The notes under the pieces are model-generated. The model had not been told where the DNA came from. It saw only the letters and a program-made list of their open reading frames with translations, and did no database searches. This document shows, one piece after another, positions 26,188 to 33,765 of a stretch of DNA of 64,000 nt. The stretch spans positions 1 to 64,000 of the forward strand of contig NZ_JRJE01000008.1 in the NCBI RefSeq assembly GCF_000763295.1, given 5' to 3'. This DNA comes from Thalassospira australica. GTDB taxonomy: Bacteria; Pseudomonadota; Alphaproteobacteria; Rhodospirillales; Thalassospiraceae. The position numbers and the translations under genes were made by a program. Each line of letters starts with the position of its first letter. The first letter of the stretch is position 1.

Positions 26188-27483
26188 TTAGTTTACAGAC
26201 GAAATGAGGGTGTCATACATGTCGCTGGTCGTTGAGATGACCTGGGCTGCAGCGGAATAAGCCTGCTGTGCGACAATCATGCGCGAAAATTCAGTGGTGC
26301 TATCGACCGTGGAGCTTTCCAGCGAATAAGAAGCAATCGTCCCCGTACCACCGTCACCAGGAGTCTTCAGGACATAGCTGCCCGACGTATTGCTTTCGCG
26401 GTAAACGGTATCGCTGTAAGCGGTGAGGCCGTCTGCATTGGTAAAGTCGGCCAAGACGACCTGATAGACAGGTTCACTGACACCATTCTCGTAGGTCACC
26501 GATACGACGCCGTCGTTCGAAATGTCGATCTCAGCAATCTCACTGTAGTTCGAGCCGTCCTGATCAACAGAATAGAGGGTCATATCCCCATCTTCTTCAT
26601 CAGAGGCGTATTGCTGCAGACCATCACTGCCACCTGCCGTCCCGAAGTCGGTAACAATGGTGCTATCAGAAGCGCCCGTCGTCCATCCGGTAACGCTCAG
26701 CGTGGCATTGTCGGTTACATCCGTTCCGCCGGAATCCTCAATCGATTCAAGTTCGCCGTCCGAGTTAAAGGTAATCGTCAACGGACCACCAGAAGATGTG
26801 CCCGTCACCGTCGCTCCGTCCGAGGTCAAAACCGGGTCGGAATAATCCACTTCCCATTCATTTGCCGCCGTTTTTGTATAGGTGTAGGTCACCGTATGAC
26901 TGGTCCCAAGGCTGTCAAACACCTCGACATCGACAGAGAAATCATCACCAACGTCTGCGTCTGCCGGCAGGTTTGCCACAATAGAGGCTTCTGTTGTTGC
27001 CTCGGCGGTGCCGGTCAGGTTCTCAATATTGATTGTTGATAGTGCCGCGGTGCTCGTCGGTACGGTTCCCGATGCCGGGTTTCCATCGTCGTCGAGCTCA
27101 TAGCCCATCAGATAGTAGCCCGAACTGTTGACAAGGTTACCCTCGGAATCGGACGAAAAATCACCTGCGCGGGTGTAAAAGGTATCCCCGCTGGCATCCG
27201 TGACAACAAAATAACCATCACCTGAAATCGCAAGGCTGGTAGCAGACGTATCTGCTTCAATCAGCCCTTGCGTCGAGATATTCGTCAACGTCGTCGTTGT
27301 CACGCCGTTGGAATTTCCCTGTGTCGACGAGCCCGGGTTGGTCACAAGCGACGAAAACGCCGTCGTGCTGTCCTTGTAACCGGTGGTTTCACTGTTGGCG
27401 ATGTTCCCCGAGATGACACTAAGTGATGTGGATTGTGCTGATAGGCCCAGCACAGCAGCATTCAGAGCACTGTTGAGACTCAT
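26188..27483 (-). CDS. flgE: Flagellar hook protein FlgE
   Basis: 431 aa. N-terminal helix AALGLSAQS..ISGNIANSETTGYKDS-type motif, central hook domain with FSVDVEVFDSLGTSHTVTYTYTKT (about 180-205), and C-terminal EFSRMIVAQQAYSAAAQVISTTSDMYDTLI. Builds the flexible hook. Composition is strongly acidic with few Lys, as in the other axial proteins here. It follows flgD by 17 bp. Confidence 0.92.
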   Translation of the reverse strand: MSLNSALNAAVLGLSAQSTSLSVISGNIANSETTGYKDSTTAFSSLVTNPGSSTQGNSNGVTTTTLTNISTQGLIEADTSATSLAISGDGYFVVTDASGDTFYTRAGDFSSDSEGNLVNSSGYYLMGYELDDDGNPASGTVPTSTAALSTINIENLTGTAEATTEASIVANLPADADVGDDFSVDVEVFDSLGTSHTVTYTYTKTAANEWEVDYSDPVLTSDGATVTGTSSGGPLTITFNSDGELESIEDSGGTDVTDNATLSVTGWTTGASDSTIVTDFGTAGGSDGLQQYASDEEDGDMTLYSVDQDGSNYSEIAEIDISNDGVVSVTYENGVSEPVYQVVLADFTNADGLTAYSDTVYRESNTSGSYVLKTPGDGGTGTIASYSLESSTVDSTTEFSRMIVAQQAYSAAAQVISTTSDMYDTLISSVN

Positions 27484-27500
27484 GTTCTTAATCCTTCATT

Positions 27501-28202
27501 TCAGGAAACGGTCTGCGTGCCCTGTACATTCGAGATCGACACATCGACCCCGTTCACATACAGCACGGCTTCCTCACCAGTGAGGTCGATTGCCGACACA
27601 ACACCAGTCATCAAAGTTTCCGATGAGATGGCGTTACCATCGGAATCAGCAGCAGTAACCGACAGGGTATAAGTCCCCGAACTCTGGGTTTCGCCGCTTT
27701 CAGTAATGCCATCCCAGACAAAACTGTTGGAACCTTCCGATCCGGATTCCGTTGTTTCGTAAACAACATTGCCGTCCTCGTCGGCGACGCTGAGCGTCAC
27801 ATTCGAAGCATCATCTTCGAGCACGTAATACCATTCGACTTCACCGTCCTCGAGCGGCGCTGTATCACCCATAGCGACGATATCTGTCCCGAGATAGCTT
27901 TGGGCAGCACTGTCATCGACAACCCCCTGCAAAGTGGTCAGGGCCTCTGAAAGGTTCGACAGAAGAGAGTTGTTCTCCTCGGCGAGCTCAAGCTGTTCAA
28001 AAGTTGCCAGTTGGGTTGTAATTTCCGAGACGTCTTCAGGGTCTGTCGGGTCCTGGTTCTCAAGCGTCGTCAGCAACAACGTCATATATGTCTCGTAGGT
28101 CGAGTCATCACTTGTCGTCGAAGACGTGTCTGTTGTGCTGCTGCTTGATGAAGACGTTGTCGACGTCAGGCTATCGTATGTCAGGCTACCGAGATAACTC
28201 AT
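27501..28202 (-). CDS. flgD: Flagellar hook-capping scaffold protein FlgD
   Basis: 233 aa. Ser/Thr-rich leader, then the FlgD core YMTLLLTTLENQDPTDPEDVSEITTQLATFEQLE (about 40-75), followed by FlgD-type Ig-like/tudor domains. Caps the growing hook. ATG 28202 has GGAG at the right spacing; the in-frame TTG at 28208 is less likely. It is the first gene after the terminator that closes the ECF cassette, so it needs its own promoter, which I could not assign. Confidence 0.88.
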   Translation of the reverse strand: MSYLGSLTYDSLTSTTSSSSSSTTDTSSTTSDDSTYETYMTLLLTTLENQDPTDPEDVSEITTQLATFEQLELAEENNSLLSNLSEALTTLQGVVDDSAAQSYLGTDIVAMGDTAPLEDGEVEWYYVLEDDASNVTLSVADEDGNVVYETTESGSEGSNSFVWDGITESGETQSSGTYTLSVTAADSDGNAISSETLMTGVVSAIDLTGEEAVLYVNGVDVSISNVQGTQTVS

Positions 28203-28301
28203 CACCAACTCCGGGCAAGAACGGTTAAAGGCGCTATTGTTCTTTACACGGGCGCTCTGCCGGAAACTGGCGCAGGAATTTTGGATTTTTTAGACAACAA
28301 A

Positions 28302-28325
28302 AAAGGGATGCGACTGCATCCCTTT
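28302..28325 (-). terminator. Rho-independent terminator closing the ECF sigma cassette
   Basis: AAAGGGATGC / GCATCCCTTT with a 4-nt loop; on the minus strand it runs into TTTTTTGTTG. It ends transcription coming from the metal-sensor-like gene (28338-28832). Confidence 0.88.
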
Positions 28326-28337
28326 GAAATAACGGTT

Positions 28338-28832
28338 TTATTCTTCTTTTGGCGGCCTGCCGGGCGGACGCATCATGGCCATTTTTTCCCGATCATCCTG
28401 TGAAAGTTTGATTGTCACATTCGCCATGTGATCCAGCACCAAGCTCACCTCGTTGAGAACCCCGTTTTTGAGTTCGGCATATGCTTGACGGATCTCCGCA
28501 TCCGTTACATTCGGGTCTTCCAGAACCTTCTGTAAAGAATCTTCAAGAATCCTCGGATTTTGGCGCTCGCGGATCTGCGAAATAACAGGATCAAATTCGC
28601 GATCGAAAATGACCTTTCCTTCAGCACTCAACTTGTTGCGCATTGCCCGCAGCAACCGAAGGCTTGGTGACCTGGGCGAATTGTTGAACTCTGACGGCGG
28701 CATGAAATTATTGAAAACAGGAAGCCCTGCCGCAAAAGTGCCCGCTAGAGCACCAACCAGAAACAGGTTCACGGCCAGCGATGCCAGCATCACTTTACGC
28801 ATGGAAGAAACCCGGCGGAACGCAAAGGTCAT
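28338..28832 (-). CDS. Periplasmic metal-sensor-like protein (CnrX/Metal_resist type)
   Basis: 164 aa. One membrane anchor (about 11-37, MRKVMLASLAVNLFLVGALAG), then a helical periplasmic domain with RLLRAMRNKLSAEGKVIFDREF and NVTDAEIRQAYAELKNGV, resembling the heavy-metal resistance/sensor family (CnrX, ZraP, Spy relatives). C-terminus is Met/Pro/Arg-rich (MAMMRPPGRPP). Overlaps the anti-sigma gene (ATGA). In Cnr-type systems such a protein senses metal or envelope stress and controls the anti-sigma factor. Few His/Cys ligands are visible, so the signal may not be a metal. Confidence 0.7.
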   Translation of the reverse strand: MTFAFRRVSSMRKVMLASLAVNLFLVGALAGTFAAGLPVFNNFMPPSEFNNSPRSPSLRLLRAMRNKLSAEGKVIFDREFDPVISQIRERQNPRILEDSLQKVLEDPNVTDAEIRQAYAELKNGVLNEVSLVLDHMANVTIKLSQDDREKMAMMRPPGRPPKEE

Positions 28833-29512
28833 TGACCACCTTCTCCCTGATTTAAGCGCACGTCAGCATCACCATCTGCCGATAACTGATCGAGTGAATA
28901 AACATGTGTTTCAAGCAGCTCGCTTAACTGAGCTTCTTGCGCCATGGCCGTTTCTTGATATCCTTGTTCAACTGTCAGTGTGACGCCAAAAACAAACCCG
29001 GCCAGAACACAAACCGCCATTCCAGTCAGGGAAAAGACACGTTCGCCCAACCAGTCAAGAGTGCCAGCTTTGCGCGTTGTATGACTTGCGCCGTCCTTGG
29101 GAATATCGGAGCGCGTCGGTGACACAGAAACCTTAGCCGGATACGTTTTGCGTGCGGGACCATCACCTGTCGGTGCAGCGCTTGTTGCGGCCAAATTCTG
29201 GCGCGATTTCGGACGATCATCAAGTGCCTGGAAAGGACTTTCTGCTTCGAATTTGATTGCGACCGTATCCGGCGCTGTCTCTTGCTCGGAAGCTTCAATG
29301 GCATCAAATATATCGTCAATCGCCTTGTGCTTGCCCATCGATACGGGATCGTCGGCAAGGATATCCTCAACTGCACGCAATGACCGGTGCAGTTCCGCAG
29401 CACGGGCATCATTCGCGATGAGAATATTCGCATCTCGGCGCAATGCATCGGGCCAGGAAGTCAAATCCCAGCCATACTGATCCAGTAATTCTTCGAAATT
29501 CTCGATTTTCAC
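28829..29512 (-). CDS. Probable membrane anti-sigma factor
   Basis: 227 aa, GTG start with GGTGAG ribosome site. Cytosolic N-terminal part (1-160) with FEELLDQYGWDLTSWPDALR, one membrane helix near 169-190 (VFSLTGMAVCVLAGFVFGVTL), short periplasmic tail. This topology, together with its place between an ECF sigma gene and a CnrX-like sensor, identifies it as the likely anti-sigma factor. No zinc HxxxCxxC motif is present, so it is not of the ZAS class. Confidence 0.7.
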   Translation of the reverse strand: MKIENFEELLDQYGWDLTSWPDALRRDANILIANDARAAELHRSLRAVEDILADDPVSMGKHKAIDDIFDAIEASEQETAPDTVAIKFEAESPFQALDDRPKSRQNLAATSAAPTGDGPARKTYPAKVSVSPTRSDIPKDGASHTTRKAGTLDWLGERVFSLTGMAVCVLAGFVFGVTLTVEQGYQETAMAQEAQLSELLETHVYSLDQLSADGDADVRLNQGEGGQ

Positions 29513-29575
29513 AGCTCACCGCTTTTTAATAGGACGAACGTACCTGTTCGAACGACACTTGAACCTAATATGTTC

Positions 29576-30187
29576 TCAGGTTGATTTCAACTCTTCGCGC
29601 AACCGCTTTCTGGCTCGCTTTAACAGCGATTCCATAGCATTGACCGAAATCCCCATAATGGAGGCAGCTTCCTGATTGGACAGTTCCCGATCATAAAAGA
29701 GGTTAATGGCGATTTGTTGTTGATCAGACAGTTTTTTGATCGCTTTGCGCAATCGCTTGAATTCCTGATGCTGGGCCAACTTGTCGACGGCTGACATACT
29801 CTCGTCAGGAACGTCATCAAGTTCCTGATCGCCCACAGACTGAGGTTTGCGCTTGATATCAATGACGCGATTCACAGCCACGCGATAAAGCCAGGTCTTG
29901 AAAGTTGCCCCTCCGTCGGCCTGCCATTTTTCACGGTGCAGCCAGACACGCACGAAAACGTCCTGTGCGACATCTTCGGCATCACCGCCAACAAGACCCA
30001 TTCGGCGAGAAACACCAACAATCCCACGGTAATACCGTTCAACGATGACGCGATACGCCGCCTTGTCACCTTGCACCATACGCGCAACAAGGGCGTTGTC
30101 ATCGAGCTCCGTCAGGACTGCTTTTGCCGACGCATTAGCAGATGCACCTGGACTTGTCGTCACAGCTTCGCGCAAACCTAAATTCAA
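29576..30187 (-). CDS. ECF-family RNA polymerase sigma factor
   Basis: 203 aa as an open frame from TTG 30187; the first residues are uncertain, with no ideal ribosome site. Sigma-2 region VARMVQGDKAAYRVIVERYYRGIVGVSRRMG and DAEDVAQDVFVRVW, sigma-4 region LSDQQQIAINLFYDRELSNQEAASIMGISVNAMESLLKRARKRLRE with the helix-turn-helix. It directs transcription of a stress regulon, probably including its own cassette. It starts 8 bp after fliS, so readthrough from the flagellin-fliD-fliS unit is possible. Confidence 0.9.
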   Translation of the reverse strand: MNLGLREAVTTSPGASANASAKAVLTELDDNALVARMVQGDKAAYRVIVERYYRGIVGVSRRMGLVGGDAEDVAQDVFVRVWLHREKWQADGGATFKTWLYRVAVNRVIDIKRKPQSVGDQELDDVPDESMSAVDKLAQHQEFKRLRKAIKKLSDQQQIAINLFYDRELSNQEAASIMGISVNAMESLLKRARKRLREELKST

Positions 30188-30194
30188 GCATCCC

Positions 30195-30659
30195 TCACAA
30201 TACGGTTCCGATCATCGGATGCCCTGTTTGGGCTTGAACAGTCCTACGTGGATCGACTTTCGAGAATTTTTCCCATTCGCGCGCAAGCTCTTGCAGGTTG
30301 CGGTCGACGACCTCGTATCGTTCCTCCATGGAACAATCCCTGCGGTTACGCGCTAACAATTTAATCATTCTGGCATAAAAGGCAAAGAGATCTCTTGAAA
30401 GCTCCGGCGCAGAATCTGGCGCGACACATGCTTGCAAAGCCTTGAGCCTTTTTACGACAACAGCCTTTTCCTGATGTTCCTTCTCAAAATCTCCTTGCTC
30501 TCTGAACTGCCAAGCTTCACGAAGATGCTGCCGCGTCTTGGTAAGGGCAATCACCATCATTGCAACCGGCGAGGTTGTTCTTAGTGCGTTGTTATAAAGC
30601 GCAGTCGCGCCCGCACAGCGATACGCCTTCTGTGCGGCAGTCGGAGCATAATTAGTCAT
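30195..30659 (-). CDS. fliS: FliS-like flagellar secretion chaperone
   Basis: 154 aa helical protein. AAQKAYRCAGATALYN and FAFYARMIKLLARNRRDCSMEERYEVVDRNLQELAREWEKF agree with FliS, the cytosolic chaperone that holds flagellin before export. Start ATG 30659 overlaps the fliD stop by 8 bp, as in many fliD-fliS pairs. Similarity is moderate, but position and size make the call good. Confidence 0.75.
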   Translation of the reverse strand: MTNYAPTAAQKAYRCAGATALYNNALRTTSPVAMMVIALTKTRQHLREAWQFREQGDFEKEHQEKAVVVKRLKALQACVAPDSAPELSRDLFAFYARMIKLLARNRRDCSMEERYEVVDRNLQELAREWEKFSKVDPRRTVQAQTGHPMIGTVL

Positions 30660-32340
30660 CGTCACCCCACAAGGCTTCAAGTTGTTCGCGCAATAGCTGA
30701 AGCTGATAGAGTTCGGCTTCAATTGCAGAATAGCGCTCGGTTAGTTCTGCGGCATATTTGGTCGCATCTTCGGTGATGTCCTCGACATCATCTTCCAGGT
30801 CATCGACCTGTTCCTCAAGACGTTCAAGGCGGTTGGCGATCAGCCCGTCCGAACTATTGGTGTAGCGGTCCAGGGAATTGGTAAGATCATACGCAAGCCC
30901 ATTCGTGACTGTGACCTCAACGCTTTGCGATGTGTCGCCGCCAAAAAACAGCGTGACCCCTTCGTATTCACCACCCGCGGTGCCGATCAATTTGTTGTCA
31001 CTGACTGTAAACAGGCTGTCATCACCATCAACGCTGGCTGATGTGATATTGCCATCGGCGTCCGTCGCGATATCGATGGTAAAGGTCCCGCTGTAAGAAC
31101 CGTTCGCCTCGGAAACCAGAAGATCTTCTGAATCTGTATTTCCCGAAAAGGAAAAGAGTGCGGCAACCTCGTCAAAGCCCGTAACCAGCGCTTCTTCAAG
31201 CACTGCAGAATCAATGACCAGGTAATTGCTATCATCAAGTGTAATGCCGAGCGATGCCAACGACGCGTAGGTATCGCCGCCGTTGGTAAAGGATAGCCCA
31301 TCGTAAACAGCTGATGAAACAGAACTCAGCAGACTGTCACCAAACAGGACAGCGTCCTCATCAGCACCTTCACCAACTTCATAGGCCTGATGAGTGATGA
31401 TGAAACTGCGCAACTCGTTATATGCAGCAACGAATTCCTCGATCGCGCTATAGGCCGAATTCGCATCATCTTCGACTTCAAGAGTAATTTCTGTACCTTC
31501 TTCCTCGGCATAGAGATACAGCGTCACCCCATCGATCACATCGTCAACGGTGTTGCTGCTGCGGGTAACTTCGACACCATCAATCGAAAAGATTGCCTGA
31601 TCCGCTGTAACAAGTTCGTTGCTATATGAACCATCAGCTTCAACGAACCCCAAAGACCGGGCAATCGATGTGTCTGCACCATCGGTATCAAAAGCAATCT
31701 CTTGCCCGGTATCAACCGCAGAAAGGACCAACATATATTCATCATCAGATACCTTCAGGACGCTTGCACTTACGCCTGTGGTCGTGGCTGCTTCGTTGAT
31801 CGCTTCAGCAATATCAGCAATCGACATGTCTTCTGTAATTTCGACATCAACAGCTTCATGGTCATCACCTGCAACCAGGCTGATCGTTCCACTTAATGAT
31901 TGCCCAGTTGTCGTGTCGGCATTGGTATTGCCACCAAGCTTGTGTGCTGCGGCCAACTGCTTGACTTCGAGGGTGTAACTGCCAACCGATGCAGTATCAT
32001 CCACCAGCACGCCGACAACATCCGACGCATCCGTATTTGCATCAGAAGATGACAGGTAGGCAGCCTTACCAACCCATACATCGTCACGCGAACTGTCGAG
32101 TTCAGCCTCCGAGGTCAGAACCTCTGCTGCGTCCTCCAGCGTCTCAAGCAGGGTCTGCAAGTCTTCAAAGGCCGCAACCTCGAGCTCGACCTCGTCGATT
32201 TCAGCCTCGACAAGGTCAGCGACCTCCATTTTGGTATCATAGGCATCCTGAACGAGCTCGGCTGTATCAATGTCCGTCAGGCCAGAAACATAAGACGAAG
32301 AAGCATAGCTCGATGACGATGTTGAGTTAATGGTCGACAT
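30652..32340 (-). CDS. fliD: Flagellar filament cap protein FliD
   Basis: 562 aa. N-terminal YVSGLTDIDTAELVQDAY and a long coiled-coil start; C-terminus RLERLEEQVDDLEDDVEDITEDATKYAAELTERYSAIEAEL is the FliD terminal coil. Very acidic. Caps the filament tip and folds incoming flagellin. Strong GGAGGGAAGT ribosome site. It follows the flagellin gene across a terminator-like hairpin. Confidence 0.9.
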   Translation of the reverse strand: MSTINSTSSSSYASSSYVSGLTDIDTAELVQDAYDTKMEVADLVEAEIDEVELEVAAFEDLQTLLETLEDAAEVLTSEAELDSSRDDVWVGKAAYLSSSDANTDASDVVGVLVDDTASVGSYTLEVKQLAAAHKLGGNTNADTTTGQSLSGTISLVAGDDHEAVDVEITEDMSIADIAEAINEAATTTGVSASVLKVSDDEYMLVLSAVDTGQEIAFDTDGADTSIARSLGFVEADGSYSNELVTADQAIFSIDGVEVTRSSNTVDDVIDGVTLYLYAEEEGTEITLEVEDDANSAYSAIEEFVAAYNELRSFIITHQAYEVGEGADEDAVLFGDSLLSSVSSAVYDGLSFTNGGDTYASLASLGITLDDSNYLVIDSAVLEEALVTGFDEVAALFSFSGNTDSEDLLVSEANGSYSGTFTIDIATDADGNITSASVDGDDSLFTVSDNKLIGTAGGEYEGVTLFFGGDTSQSVEVTVTNGLAYDLTNSLDRYTNSSDGLIANRLERLEEQVDDLEDDVEDITEDATKYAAELTERYSAIEAELYQLQLLREQLEALWGDDD

Positions 32341-32370
32341 ACTTCCCTCCTTCTGCCTTCAACCGAAACA

Positions 32371-32411
32371 AAATCAGGGCCATCCGGGGGCTCTCAACAC
32401 CGGATGGCCCT
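32371..32411 (-). terminator. Terminator/attenuator after the flagellin gene
   Basis: AGGGCCATCCGG pairs perfectly over 12 bp with CCGGATGGCCCT; the minus strand continues GATTTTGTTT. It probably limits readthrough from flagellin into fliD, giving an excess of flagellin mRNA. Confidence 0.8.
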
Positions 32412-32419
32412 GTCACGAG

Positions 32420-33235
32420 TTAGCTCAGCAAGCGCGAGAGCTTCTCGAGATTCTCATTGGAGATGGACAGCGCCTGAATGGCGGAGTCCATTTTCACACC
32501 CAATTCGGTTTGTTCGGCACTAAGCGCTGCAACATCCGCATCCATGTAGACACCCATCGCAGCTTCGAGGTTCGTTTTGGCCGTTTCGATGTTGCCTGCC
32601 GCGTAATCAAAACGAGACATCATGGCACCGACGGATGCACGACCGCCGGACACGACTTCGATGGCTGCTTCGATCTCACCAAGTGCTGTGGTGGCGTTCG
32701 CCGAGGAATCAATCCCGGCGGCGATCGCCAGCCCGGTGGTGTCATAGGCCTGGCCCAGCGTTACATCAATCGGCGCTGCAGCAGAGTCCGCAGAAACCGT
32801 AAAGCTCTCGCTATAGGTGCCATCCAGCAGTGAGGTGTCGAAATAGGTCGTCGACTCAACGATCGAGTCAATCTGGGAGCTCAGCTCGGTGTATTCGTCG
32901 TCAAGGTATGCACGTTCCGTGTCGGTCACAGAACCCGAAGAGGCCTGCGAAGCCAACTCGTACATACGCTCAAGAATATCGGCGATCTCAGCCAGACCAC
33001 CATCGGCGGTCTCAAGAATTGCAGTGGCAACTTCTGCGTTGTCACCAGCCTGATCCCACGCCGCATAGTCAACCGACATCGCAGTGTAAACGGCAAGCCC
33101 CGCAGCATCATCCGACGCAGAGTTAATCGACCGACCGCTCGACATTGCGGTCAGAACCGAGGTCATCTCGTCAGTGGTTTTGTTGAGGCTCGACACTGCA
33201 AGAGTGGCCGACATGTTTGTGTTAATACTCGCCAT
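32420..33235 (-). CDS. Flagellin
   Basis: 271 aa. N-terminal D0/D1 MASINTNMSATLAVSSLN and AMSSGRSINSASDDAAGLAV; C-terminal D1/D0 GRASVGAMMSRFDYAAGNIETAKTNLEAAMGVYMDADVA. The variable middle is short, as in alphaproteobacterial flagellins. Secreted filament subunit. AGGAG ribosome site 9 nt before ATG. I searched the upstream region for sigma-28 and sigma-54 sites and found none that fit. Confidence 0.93.
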   Translation of the reverse strand: MASINTNMSATLAVSSLNKTTDEMTSVLTAMSSGRSINSASDDAAGLAVYTAMSVDYAAWDQAGDNAEVATAILETADGGLAEIADILERMYELASQASSGSVTDTERAYLDDEYTELSSQIDSIVESTTYFDTSLLDGTYSESFTVSADSAAAPIDVTLGQAYDTTGLAIAAGIDSSANATTALGEIEAAIEVVSGGRASVGAMMSRFDYAAGNIETAKTNLEAAMGVYMDADVAALSAEQTELGVKMDSAIQALSISNENLEKLSRLLS

Positions 33236-33529
33236 TTTTCATACTCCTATATGGATCTCACTGTTGACATACCTGCCAACACGCCCAGGAAAAGGGCCGA
33301 TACAAGAGCACACGCGAGCGGTCGGAAAAACTGGCGGTGTTTTTTCGATTTTCTTTGGCAAAGCTAGCCAAAACACACAGAACAAATTGATTTTAAATGA
33401 TATTTTATCTTGGATTCATTTTATGCAGGACAACTGGACCAGTCCAGCAAACCCGAAGCATGCACACGGGTAGCTGCTCAGACGCGATATATGTGTCATG
33501 CGAGGAAGGCGGAAATTTTGGAAATGTCA

Positions 33530-33658
33530 GGTGCCACAAAAGATGACATTCGACATACAGCGAAATCAACAACTTGGCAGTTCCGATTGCCAGACAAGTT
33601 GACACGGATTGGCACATAAGCTGACAAACAACCGCGAAATTGACACATAAACTGACAA
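33530..33658 (-). repeat. Four imperfect subterminal-type repeats, possible IS21-family end remnant
   Basis: Within the ~530-bp gene-free stretch 33236-33765 the plus strand carries ATTGACACATAAACTGACAA (33639-33658) and ATTGGCACATAAGCTGACAA (33608-33627), differing at 2 of 20 bases, plus weaker copies at 33586-33604 and 33530-33549. Repeated TGTCA..TTATGTG(C/T)CAAT blocks are the usual end structure of IS21-like elements, where the transposase binds. No istA/istB gene remains. The rest of the stretch shows only short non-coding frames. Confidence 0.5.
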
Positions 33659-33664
33659 TTCTCT

Positions 33665-33694
33665 AAAAAATACCGGCGCACTCAGTACGCCGGT
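33665..33694 (-). terminator. Rho-independent terminator of the chemoreceptor gene
   Basis: ACCGGCG / CGCCGGT with a 9-nt loop; the minus strand then reads ATTTTTTAG. Lies 72 bp after the chemoreceptor stop. Confidence 0.82.
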
Positions 33695-33765
33695 CAAGTT
33701 TGCACGTCAGGTTAGAAACGTGCGCTCTGGCGTGCTCGGCCAGTCAGGAAACTCTGAAGGATGCC

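Noticed and set aside
33356-33380. Sigma-54 promoter upstream of flagellin (TTGGC..TTTGCC on the minus strand)
   Set aside because: GG and GC are separated by 8 bases where sigma-54 needs 10; no sigma-28 box was found either, so no promoter is claimed.
33405-33681. Small frames on both strands in the flagellin/chemoreceptor gap
   Set aside because: They lack ribosome sites and family features and run through the IS21-like repeats.
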